Shown here piece by piece: positions 54,763 through 62,630 of a stretch of DNA of 64,000 bases; the stretch's first letter is position 1, and each line of letters opens with the position of its first letter. The DNA lies in the NCBI RefSeq assembly GCF_004365575.1, contig NZ_SOBG01000006.1, forward strand, positions 62,001-126,000, given 5' to 3'. Both the position numbers and the translations under genes were made by a program. The DNA is from Hypnocyclicus thermotrophus (GTDB taxonomy: Bacteria; Fusobacteriota; Fusobacteriia; Fusobacteriales; Fusobacteriaceae). Below the pieces are notes generated by a model. The model was not told the DNA's origin. It made no database searches and saw nothing but the letters and a program-made list of their open reading frames with translations.

Positions 54763-55265
54763 TAATTTTCCTCCTCTATTATCTCTATATCATACGAATG
54801 ACTAATATCTAAATCTAAACTATATACTGTAACTTTATAATTTCCGGTTGTTATTTCCTCTTTAAAATTTGAAGTCAAATCCCATTCATATGATAATTTT
54901 AATTCGCCTCTTTGAGCCAATTTTATCTTTTTACTTCTCTCTCTTTTAATATCTAATATATCACTTTTATATATAACTTTATTATCTTTTTCTACTATAA
55001 TATTAAATATATTTTTTCTATTTATTTCTATAATTTTATCTTTTCTAGTAGTATTTTGTATCGTTAAATTAATTATCATAAAATTATTTTGATTAAGTTT
55101 TTTATTTCTTATTGTAGAAACTATCTTTAAACCATTTTTTTTAGTTGTATAAGAATATTTATGAACCGAAAAATAACTTTTTAAAAATATAAACATAAAC
55201 ACTATAACAATTATATCTAAAAAAGTTATTAATCTTGAAGAAATTTTTAATTTTTGAAATATCAT
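54762..55265 (-). CDS. Single-pass membrane protein with a BsuPI-like beta domain
   Basis: 167 residues. One membrane helix near the N-terminus (about 14-30), then an extracytoplasmic beta domain. The layout NFMIINLTIQNTTRKDKIIE, FNIIVEKDNKVIYKSD, RGELKLSYEWDL and TTGNYKVTVYSLD follows the BsuPI proteinase-inhibitor family (strand-rich, DfvV..dG..vY, and PG.Y.v). BsuPI domains are often found in envelope proteins without inhibitor role, so no function is claimed. It overlaps alr by four bases and the next lipoprotein by one base. Confidence 0.7.
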   Translation of the reverse strand: MIFQKLKISSRLITFLDIIVIVFMFIFLKSYFSVHKYSYTTKKNGLKIVSTIRNKKLNQNNFMIINLTIQNTTRKDKIIEINRKNIFNIIVEKDNKVIYKSDILDIKRERSKKIKLAQRGELKLSYEWDLTSNFKEEITTGNYKVTVYSLDLDISHSYDIEIIEEEN

Positions 55266-56323
55266 AAATATACCCTCTTTACTCTTTTAGTCAGAGATGT
55301 TAATAATTCATATGGTATTGTATCTATCATACTAGCTAATTCACTTATATTCTCATCATATATTATTACTTCATCTCCTAATTTTACTTTATCTACTATT
55401 GAACTGTCTATACTTACCATAAATTGATCCATACATACTAGTCCAACTATTTTACATTTTACATTATGTATCTTTACATAACCTTTATTTGAAAAAGCTC
55501 TTTTTACTCCATCAGCATATCCTGCTGAAATAGTAGCAATTACTTCTCCCTCTTTTGCAAGATATTTTTTCATATAAGATATATATCTAGGTTTATCTAT
55601 TTTTTTTAAATGAACTATTCTAGATTTAAATTTTAATACATTTCTTAAATCCAACTCTTTTTTTGTTGTATTTATCCCATAAAGTGCTATTCCTGGTCTT
55701 ATTAAATTGCTATTTGTTTTATCTAAATAATTAATTATCCCAGCACTATTTGATATATGTTTATATTTTACTTCTATATTATGTGTTAATTTTTCAAATT
55801 CTCTTAATTGATTAATTGTATATTTTTTTTCTTCTTCAACATCTGCAACAGAAAAATGAGAATATATTCCTTCTATTTTAGCTATTTTATTATTTTTTAT
55901 ATAATTATACGCTTTTAAAAACTCTTCTGAAAAAAAACCTCTTCTTCCCATGCCTGTATCTATTGCTATATGTATTCTAGGATAAATTTTATATTTTTCT
56001 ATATTTTTTATATTTTCAAAAGACGCTACTGTTATAATTATATTATATTTTATAATATCGTCATATTCATCACTTAGTACACAGCCCAATATCAAAATAT
56101 CATCTTTTATTCCATTTTTTCTAAGTTCAATAGCTTCATCTACAGAAGCAACTCCAAATATTTTTATCCCATTTTTCTTTAAAATTTTAGATATTTCTAT
56201 TGCACCATGTCCATATGCATCAGCTTTTAATATCCCTAATATATCATGATTATTTGAAATGTTTTTAATTATATTAATATTGTGCTCTAAATTTTTAATA
56301 TTTATTTCAGCCCAAGCTCTCAT
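55262..56323 (-). CDS. alr: Alanine racemase
   Basis: 353 residues from the ATG at 56323 (MRAWAEIN), nine bases after AGAGGG; the open frame extends 24 codons upstream only through the hairpin region. PLP enzyme making D-alanine for peptidoglycan. The PLP Lys is in ILKADAYGHGA (about 33), the second catalytic Tyr in SAGYADGVKR, and substrate loops RPGIALYGI and VCMDQFMV are present. It follows a winged-helix gene and a complex hairpin leader that might control it. Ends four bases into the BsuPI-like gene. Confidence 0.95.
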   Translation of the reverse strand: MRAWAEINIKNLEHNINIIKNISNNHDILGILKADAYGHGAIEISKILKKNGIKIFGVASVDEAIELRKNGIKDDILILGCVLSDEYDDIIKYNIIITVASFENIKNIEKYKIYPRIHIAIDTGMGRRGFFSEEFLKAYNYIKNNKIAKIEGIYSHFSVADVEEEKKYTINQLREFEKLTHNIEVKYKHISNSAGIINYLDKTNSNLIRPGIALYGINTTKKELDLRNVLKFKSRIVHLKKIDKPRYISYMKKYLAKEGEVIATISAGYADGVKRAFSNKGYVKIHNVKCKIVGLVCMDQFMVSIDSSIVDKVKLGDEVIIYDENISELASMIDTIPYELLTSLTKRVKRVYL

Positions 56324-56350
56324 ACTTTGCGTCCCTCTTTCTATGTTTAT

Positions 56351-56415
56351 CTTGCTTTTTAGTATGTTTTTTTCTAAAAACATACTAAAAAGCAAGCGAG
56401 AGAAAACCCTCTTGC
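56351..56415 (-). promoter_or_regulatory. Two overlapping, mutually exclusive hairpins upstream of alr
   Basis: On the minus strand the first hairpin (56415-56392, arms GCAAG/CTTGC with extra pairs) is followed by TTTTT and looks like a terminator of the winged-helix gene. A second, 21-bp perfect hairpin (56396-56376 with 56371-56351, four-base loop) begins with the same CTTGCTTTTT segment. Both cannot form together, so this could be an attenuator for alr; it may also be only a terminator next to a palindrome. Confidence 0.5.
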
Positions 56416-56421
56416 CTGCTT

Positions 56422-56628
56422 TTATTTTAAGTAAAATTTAATTCCTCTTCCAATTTTTTCATAAGTCAATTTATCTTCTTTTATAAGCCAACCAAGTGCT
56501 AATAAAATTTCATCTCTTTTAAGCTTTGTTTCTTTTTCTAATTCAACAATACTTTGTTTTGGTTTATCTGCTAATGTTTTCCATATTATCCCTGCATTAT
56601 TTCCTATCATTTCAAATGAATACTTCAA
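56422..56628 (-). CDS. Small winged helix-turn-helix protein (DUF2582 type)
   Basis: 68 residues forming one winged-helix domain: IGNNAGIIWKTLADKPKQSI, then the recognition-helix region LEKETKLKRDEILLALGWLI and the wing KLTYEKIGRGIKFYL. This matches the small stand-alone winged-helix family known as DUF2582. Its target is unknown. It lies between secF and alr on one strand, followed by the hairpin pair, so it may control its own transcript or alr, which is inference from position. Confidence 0.8.
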   Translation of the reverse strand: MKYSFEMIGNNAGIIWKTLADKPKQSIVELEKETKLKRDEILLALGWLIKEDKLTYEKIGRGIKFYLK

Positions 56629-56650
56629 TATAATCCCTCCCTTTTTCTTG

Positions 56651-57532
56651 TTAAACTTTTATTTTTTTATTTTTTTCAAATAAATATACAAGTGGACTAG
56701 CTACAAAAATAGACGAATATGTTCCTGAAACTATTCCTATTAACAATGTCGTAATAAATGTTTGTAAGCTTGCTCCTCCAAATAAAAGAATTGCAACTAC
56801 TGCTAAAAAAGTAGTTAATGATGTATTTATTGATCTTACTATTACATCATTTATACTTTCATCTATTATCTCTCCTAAATTTCTTGCTTTATTTCTTCTA
56901 TATACTTCTCTTATTCTATCAAATACAACTATTGTATCATTTATAGAATATCCCAATATTGTAAGAACTGCAGCTATAAATGGTGTATTTACTTCATAAC
57001 CTAAAAGTGCTATCCCACCTATTGCTATTATTACATCATGTAATAACGCTATTATCGCTGCAATAGCAAAAATAAACTCAAATCTAATAGTGATGTATAT
57101 AACTATTAAAATTGCTCCTATTATAAGTGCTGATATTGCACTTGTTTTTAATTCTTTTCCTATAGTTGCTCCTACTTTATCTACTTTTAATAAGTCAAAT
57201 TTTGAATATTTTTCCTCTAATTTTTTTAATAAAGTACCTGTCTCTTCTTCTGTTAATTCAGGTACTCTTATTATAACAGAATTATCATCAGCAATTTGAA
57301 CTTTTCTACTAGTTGAAGCTACTTGAGATATTTCATTTGAAATTTCATCAAATACATTATTAAGTGTTTTTAAATCTGCTTGTTTTTCAAATTTTACTTG
57401 TACTAAACTTCCACCAGTAAAATCTATTCCTAAATTCAATCCTTTTATTATACCTATTAATGATACTACTATTAAAAATGCTGAAAAACCTAACCATATT
57501 TTTGTTTTGTTAATAATTTCTAGTCTTTTCAA
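56651..57532 (-). CDS. secF: Protein-export membrane protein SecF
   Basis: 293 residues with six membrane helices. Part of SecDF, which uses the proton gradient to help pull secreted proteins. Seen: GLNLGIDFTGGSLVQVKFE at the first periplasmic loop, and NDTIVVFDRIREVYRRNKAR with SINTSLTTFL near the C-terminus. Two bases separate it from secD upstream. SecD and SecF are separate chains here, unlike the fused protein in Bacillus. Confidence 0.96.
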   Translation of the reverse strand: MKRLEIINKTKIWLGFSAFLIVVSLIGIIKGLNLGIDFTGGSLVQVKFEKQADLKTLNNVFDEISNEISQVASTSRKVQIADDNSVIIRVPELTEEETGTLLKKLEEKYSKFDLLKVDKVGATIGKELKTSAISALIIGAILIVIYITIRFEFIFAIAAIIALLHDVIIAIGGIALLGYEVNTPFIAAVLTILGYSINDTIVVFDRIREVYRRNKARNLGEIIDESINDVIVRSINTSLTTFLAVVAILLFGGASLQTFITTLLIGIVSGTYSSIFVASPLVYLFEKNKKIKV

Positions 57533-57534
57533 TT

Positions 57535-58755
57535 TTATTTCCCCCTAACACCAAAGAATTTCGGATTTTTTATATCAGTATAAAGAACAAGTGTTTTTAA
57601 CATAAATCTAGTCGCTGTAATAGCTGTAAACATTGAAGCAAGTATCCCTATTGTTAATGTAACTGCAAAACCTTTTACAGGCCCTGTTCCTAGAGAAAAT
57701 AAAATTGCTGTAATTATAAGAGTAGTAATATTTCCATCTAAAATTGCAGAATATGCTTTTTTAAATCCATTTTCTACACTTTTTAAAATTGAATTTCCTC
57801 CTCTTAATTCTTCTTTTATTCTTTCAAATATTATTACATTTGCATCTACTGCCATTCCTAATGTTAATATAAGTCCAGCTATTCCAGGTAATGTAAGTGT
57901 TGCTTCAAAATAATTTAGCGTTCCAAATATGATAATTCCACAAATTGTAAGAGCTACATCTGCTATAAGTCCTGGTAATTTATAGAAAATTGCCATAAAC
58001 GCCATTACTAATACTATTGCAATTATTCCCGCTTGTTTACTTTGAGCAATTGATTCATCACCTAAAGTTGCTCCTACTGTTCTTGTTTCAAGTATTTCTG
58101 CTTTTACAGGTAATGCTCCTGCATTAAGTAAAGTTTTTAAACTTTTTGCTTCTTCTATTGTATATCCTCCTGAAATAGTCCCTTTCCCTCCAGGAATTTC
58201 ACTTTTAATTGTTGGTGATGTTTGAACTTCACCATCAAGAGTAATAGCTAATTGTCTTCCTATATTATTTCTAGTTAATTCTGCAAATTTCTTAGCTCCT
58301 TCTATTGTTAACTCAAATACTATTTGAGGTCTTCCAAAATTATCATAACTTATGTCTGCTTGTTTTAAATCTTTCCCATTTACTCCTGTTTCTGTTAATG
58401 AACCATCTGATTCTACTAATTTAAATTCTAAAAACGCTGTTTTCCCTATTGTTTCCACTGCTTTTTGAGTATCTTTAATACCAGGTAATTCTATTATAAC
58501 TCTTTTATCACCTGTTTTTTGAACTACTGCTTCTGATACTCCAAATCCATTTACCCTTCTCTCTAAAACTTCTATTAATCTGTCCATATCATTTGAAGTT
58601 ATAGTTCCTCCATCTTCAGCAACTGCTTCCATTACTACATATACGCCACCTTTTAAATCTAGTCCCATTTTTATAGGTTTTTTAAAAGCAAAATATGCTG
58701 CACCTAACAGAACTATTAAAATAATAACAAAATCAAATACTAAATTCTTTTTCAT
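57535..58755 (-). CDS. secD: Protein-export membrane protein SecD
   Basis: 406 residues with six membrane helices. The first periplasmic domain begins MGLDLKGGVYVVMEA and includes DMDRLIEVLERRVNGFGVSE; the conserved LGMAVDANVIIFERIKEELR is near the end. It is compact relative to E. coli SecD (615 residues), lacking the larger P1 region, as in many Firmicutes and Thermus-type forms. AGGAGG precedes the ATG. Upstream is ruvX. Confidence 0.96.
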   Translation of the reverse strand: MKKNLVFDFVIILIVLLGAAYFAFKKPIKMGLDLKGGVYVVMEAVAEDGGTITSNDMDRLIEVLERRVNGFGVSEAVVQKTGDKRVIIELPGIKDTQKAVETIGKTAFLEFKLVESDGSLTETGVNGKDLKQADISYDNFGRPQIVFELTIEGAKKFAELTRNNIGRQLAITLDGEVQTSPTIKSEIPGGKGTISGGYTIEEAKSLKTLLNAGALPVKAEILETRTVGATLGDESIAQSKQAGIIAIVLVMAFMAIFYKLPGLIADVALTICGIIIFGTLNYFEATLTLPGIAGLILTLGMAVDANVIIFERIKEELRGGNSILKSVENGFKKAYSAILDGNITTLIITAILFSLGTGPVKGFAVTLTIGILASMFTAITATRFMLKTLVLYTDIKNPKFFGVRGK

Positions 58756-58785
58756 GCTTGCCTCCTAATTGTATTATAATAAAAT

Positions 58786-59205
58786 TTATTTTTTACTATC
58801 TAAAAATGTTTGCAAAATAATAGCTGCAGCTACTTTATCTACAACTTTTCTTTTTTCTATTGCACCCTTTTTATTCATAGCCGTGAGTGCTTTATCAGCA
58901 CTCACTGTTGAATATCTCTCATCTATCTCTATTATTTCTAACCCTTTTATTTCTTTTAGTAATTTTGAAATAAATAATCTCACTTTTTCAGCTTGTCTTT
59001 TTTCACTTCCATCTAAACTCTTAGGTATCCCAACAACTATAGATGAAATATTTTCTTTTGTTAATATCTCTTTTATTCTTTTAATTGCTTTTGTTTTTCT
59101 TCTGTCTATTACTTCATATGGTGTAGCTGTAATTCCTAAAATATCTGATTTCGCTACCCCTATTCTTACATCTCCTATATCAAGAGATAAATATTTTTTA
59201 TACAT
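58786..59205 (-). CDS. ruvX: YqgF/RuvX Holliday-junction-resolvase-like nuclease
   Basis: 139 residues of the RNase H-like fold: SLDIGDVRIGVAKSD (first Asp), VVGIPKSLDGSEKRQAEKV, and DERYSTVSADKAL with the terminal Asp in KVDKVAAAIILQ. The family processes the 16S rRNA 5' end or resolves Holliday junctions; both have been proposed. It lies 23 bases after alaS on the same strand, a pairing common in Firmicutes. Confidence 0.94.
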   Translation of the reverse strand: MYKKYLSLDIGDVRIGVAKSDILGITATPYEVIDRRKTKAIKRIKEILTKENISSIVVGIPKSLDGSEKRQAEKVRLFISKLLKEIKGLEIIEIDERYSTVSADKALTAMNKKGAIEKRKVVDKVAAAIILQTFLDSKK

Positions 59206-59227
59206 TTTTTATCCCTTCTCTTAATTT

Positions 59228-61825
59228 TTATAAACTTTCAGTTAATATTTTTTTTGCTAATTTTATTGCTTCTGTAACTTTATCTCCATTTGGTCCTCCA
59301 GCTTGTGCAAAGTCTGCTCTTCCACCACCTTTTCCACCTGCTACTTCAGCTATTTTTCTCACTAAATCTCCAGCTTTTATTTTATTAATTAAATCTTTTG
59401 TTACTCCTACTGCGAATATAGCTTTTTTGTTATTTGTTCCTAATACTACTACACATGAATTCAATTTCTCTTTTGCTTTATCAACTATTTCTCTTAATTC
59501 ACCGGCTTCTTTATTTTTAAAAGTTTTTAACAAAACTTTTACTCCGTTTATTTCTTCTATTTCATTAAATAAACTATTTGCTTCATATGTTGCTAATTTT
59601 GATTTTGTTATCTCTAATTCTTTTGTTAATTCTTTTTGCGTTTCAAGCAATTTAATTATTTTATCCTCAATATGATTTATATCTGTTTTCAATAATTCCG
59701 CTACTTTTAATATCTCCCTTTCCATTTCATTTACTACTTCAAAACTTTTATATCCTGTAGTTGCCTCTATTCTTCTTACTCCTGCTGCTATCCCTGATTC
59801 ATGTAAAATATTAAATAATCCAATTTCTCCTGTTCTATTTACATGAGTTCCTCCACATAGCTCTATAGAGAACCCTTCTACTGATACAACTCTAACTATA
59901 TCTCCATATTTATCACCAAATAGAGCCATTGCTCCTTTTGATTTTGCAGATTCTATATCCATATATTCTATTTTTACTTCAAGATTTTCAAAGATTTTTT
60001 TATTGACAATTCTTTCTACTTCTTCTACTTGTTTTCTAGTCAATCCTTCATAATGAGTAAAATCAAATCTTAATCTATCTTCTGTTACTAATGACCCTGC
60101 TTGATTTACGTGTTCTCCTACTACCTCTTTTAAAGCTTCATGTAATAAATGTGTTGCTGTATGATTTCTTTTTATTGAATCTCTTTTTTCTTTATCTACT
60201 TTTAAAATAAGCTCATTACCTTTTTCTATATCTCCTTCATTTATTTCAACTATATGTAAATAAATATCTTTTCTTTTTTGTACATCTATTACTTTTCCAT
60301 TAAAGTTATCACCTATTATTATTCCGCTATCTGATACTTGTCCTCCTGATTCAGCATAAAATACAGTTTTATCAAAAATAATTTGTAATTTATTTTCTTC
60401 TAATTTTTGTATATCATATACAATAGCTTTTGTTTCTAATAAATTATATCCTTCAAAATTTGTTTTGCCGTATATATCATAAAATTTTTCAATAAATTCA
60501 TCTTGCCCTTCTTCTTTAATTACTTCTCTACTATTTCTAGCTCTATTTTTTTGTTCTTCCATTTTTTCATTAAATTCATCAAAACTCACTTTTATTCCGT
60601 GCTCTATAGCAATCTCTTCTGTTAATTCAAATGGAAAACCATATGTATCATAAAGTTTAAATACAGTTTCTGCATCAAATTTTGTTTTCTTTTGTAATTT
60701 TAATTTTTCAATTTCTCGAATTGCCATTTCTATCCCTTGATCAAGAGTTTTAGAAAATTTTTCTTCTTCTATTTTTATTACTTTTCTTACGTGTTCTTTT
60801 GTTTTTTCTAACTCAGGGTAAGCATTTTTCATCATATCAACAACAAAATCTACCAATTTATATAAGAAATTATCTGTTATATTTAATAGTCTACCGTGTC
60901 TTACTGCTCTTCTTAATATTCTTCTTAAAACATATCCTCTTCCTTCATTTGATGGTAATACTCCATCAGAAATTAAGAAAATTATAGCTCTAATATGATC
61001 TGTTATAACTTTTAAAGAAAAATCTGTTTTTTCATTATTTTTATATTTTACATTTGCCATTTCAGCCACTTTTTCTAAAATAGGAAATAATAAATCTGTT
61101 TCAAATGTTGTATGTGTTTTATTTAATGCTGCTGTAAGTCTTTCAAGTCCCGCTCCTGTGTCTATATTTTTCTTTGGAAGCGGCTCTAAACTCCCATCTT
61201 CTAATCTATTGTATTCAGTAAATACTAAATTCCATATTTCTAAATATCTGTCACAATCACATCCTACTCCACATGTAGGACTCTCACATCCAAATTCTTC
61301 ACCCATATCTATATATATTTCACTACATGGTCCACAACTTCCCGTTGGTCCTGCCGCCCAAAAGTTATCTTCTTCTCCAAGTCTAACTATTTTTTCTGCT
61401 GGTATTCCAACTATTTCTTGCCATATTTTTGCTGTTTCGTCATCATCTTTAAATACTGATACCCATAATTTTTCTTTATCAAATTTTAATATTTCTGTTA
61501 CAAATTCCCATGACCATTCTATTGCCTCTCTTTTAAAATAATCACCAAAAGAAAAATTTCCAAGCATTTCAAAAAAAGTATGATGTCTAGCTGTTCTTCC
61601 TACATTTTCAAGATCATTTGTTCTTATACATTTTTGATACGTAGTCACTCTAGGATACGGAGCTTCTTTTTGACCTAAAAAAAAAGGTTTAAAAGGTACC
61701 ATTCCTGCAACCGTCAATAAAAGAGTTGGATCATCTGGTATAAGTGATGCACTTTCAAAATGTTTATGTGTTTTATCTTTAAAAAATTCAATAAATTTGC
61801 TCCTAATTTCATTTCCAGTAAGCAT
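59228..61825 (-). CDS. alaS: Alanyl-tRNA synthetase
   Basis: 865 residues. Class II synthetase. Motif region RTARHHTFFEMLGNFSFGDYF, GRGYVLRRILRRAVRHGR, the editing-domain zinc motif HTATHLLH and the distal CGGTHVNRTG, and a C-terminal oligomerisation region with GGKGGGRADFAQAGG. A Cys-rich insert in the catalytic domain (CESPTCGVGCDCDRY) is typical for bacterial AlaRS. AGGTGATAG precedes the ATG. The promoter carries a palindrome near the start of transcription. Followed by ruvX. Confidence 0.97.
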   Translation of the reverse strand: MLTGNEIRSKFIEFFKDKTHKHFESASLIPDDPTLLLTVAGMVPFKPFFLGQKEAPYPRVTTYQKCIRTNDLENVGRTARHHTFFEMLGNFSFGDYFKREAIEWSWEFVTEILKFDKEKLWVSVFKDDDETAKIWQEIVGIPAEKIVRLGEEDNFWAAGPTGSCGPCSEIYIDMGEEFGCESPTCGVGCDCDRYLEIWNLVFTEYNRLEDGSLEPLPKKNIDTGAGLERLTAALNKTHTTFETDLLFPILEKVAEMANVKYKNNEKTDFSLKVITDHIRAIIFLISDGVLPSNEGRGYVLRRILRRAVRHGRLLNITDNFLYKLVDFVVDMMKNAYPELEKTKEHVRKVIKIEEEKFSKTLDQGIEMAIREIEKLKLQKKTKFDAETVFKLYDTYGFPFELTEEIAIEHGIKVSFDEFNEKMEEQKNRARNSREVIKEEGQDEFIEKFYDIYGKTNFEGYNLLETKAIVYDIQKLEENKLQIIFDKTVFYAESGGQVSDSGIIIGDNFNGKVIDVQKRKDIYLHIVEINEGDIEKGNELILKVDKEKRDSIKRNHTATHLLHEALKEVVGEHVNQAGSLVTEDRLRFDFTHYEGLTRKQVEEVERIVNKKIFENLEVKIEYMDIESAKSKGAMALFGDKYGDIVRVVSVEGFSIELCGGTHVNRTGEIGLFNILHESGIAAGVRRIEATTGYKSFEVVNEMEREILKVAELLKTDINHIEDKIIKLLETQKELTKELEITKSKLATYEANSLFNEIEEINGVKVLLKTFKNKEAGELREIVDKAKEKLNSCVVVLGTNNKKAIFAVGVTKDLINKIKAGDLVRKIAEVAGGKGGGRADFAQAGGPNGDKVTEAIKLAKKILTESL

Positions 61826-61847
61826 TTTTCTATCACCTCAATTAAAA

Positions 61848-61865
61848 TTGTTAATGTATTAACAA
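61848..61865. promoter_or_regulatory. 18-bp palindrome at the alaS transcription start (possible operator)
   Basis: TTGTTAAT and ATTAACAA with a two-base centre, placed just after the -10 and over the expected start of transcription. Such a location suits a repressor site; the protein is unknown. As RNA it could also form a weak hairpin. Confidence 0.4.
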
Positions 61866-61869
61866 AAAT

Positions 61870-61898
61870 ATAATATATATTTTCTGCTATAATGTCAA
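61870..61898 (-). promoter_or_regulatory. alaS: Promoter of alaS-ruvX
   Basis: Minus strand TTGACA (61898-61893), 17 bases, TATTAT (61875-61870). It lies in the 79-base gap after lptB; no T-box or hairpin-terminator leader is seen. Confidence 0.75.
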
Positions 61899-61904
61899 TA
61901 AATA

Positions 61905-62630
61905 TTAATCTAATTTAAATTTTTCTCCCAAATAAACTTTTCTTGCCTGCTCATTTTCTGCAATTTCTTTTGGAGTTCCTTGAATAAATACTTTTCCCTC
62001 AGCCATAATATATGCTTTTTCTGTTATATTTAATGTCTCTCTCACACTATGATCTGTAATTAAAATCCCTAATCCTCTTTCTTTTAAATATCTTATAATA
62101 TTTTGAATATCTTCTACTGCAATTGGATCAACACCTGCAAAAGGCTCATCAAGAAGTATAAAATCCGGATTATTAGCAATAGTTCTAGCTATTTCAACCC
62201 TTCGTCTTTCTCCACCCGACAGAGAGTATCCAAATGATTTATATACATGCGTTAGTTTAAATTCTTCTAAAAGTTCATCTTTTATTGCTATTCTTTCTTT
62301 TTTACTTATATTTCTCATTTCTAAAACAGATAAAATATTTTCTTCTACTGTTAAATTTCTAAAAACTGATGGTTCTTGAGCTAAATAACCTATTCCTAAT
62401 CTAGCTCTTTTATACATTGGATATTTTGTAATATCTTTTTCATTGAAATATACTATTCCTAATTCTGGTTTTACTATTCCTACTATCATATAAAAAGTTG
62501 TAGTTTTTCCCGCTCCATTTGGTCCTAAAAGTCCAACTATTTCACCTTTTTTAACTTCGAGACTGACACCATTTACAACTTTTCTTTTTTTATATATTTT
62601 CACTAAATCTTGAGCTGCTATACTTTTCAT
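61905..62630 (-). CDS. lptB: LPS export ABC transporter ATP-binding protein LptB
   Basis: 241 residues. Walker [12 protein letters not shown], signature [16 protein letters not shown], Walker [18 protein letters not shown] and the H-loop [10 protein letters not shown]. The sequence is closest to LptB ([19 protein letters not shown] is characteristic). It powers LptF/LptG at 49989-52154. Its start overlaps the end of the OstA-domain gene by four bases, the usual lptA-lptB order. Confidence 0.96.
   Translation of the reverse strand: MKSIAAQDLVKIYKKRKVVNGVSLEVKKGEIVGLLGPNGAGKTTTFYMIVGIVKPELGIVYFNEKDITKYPMYKRARLGIGYLAQEPSVFRNLTVEENILSVLEMRNISKKERIAIKDELLEEFKLTHVYKSFGYSLSGGERRRVEIARTIANNPDFILLDEPFAGVDPIAVEDIQNIIRYLKERGLGILITDHSVRETLNITEKAYIMAEGKVFIQGTPKEIAENEQARKVYLGEKFKLD

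Noticed and set aside
56324-56395. Longer N-terminus for alanine racemase
   Set aside because: The extra 24 codons are encoded by the hairpin region and have no ribosome site; the family starts at MRAWAEIN.
61826-61904. T-box leader of alaS
   Set aside because: The gap is under 80 bases and lacks the T-box sequence and a terminator.
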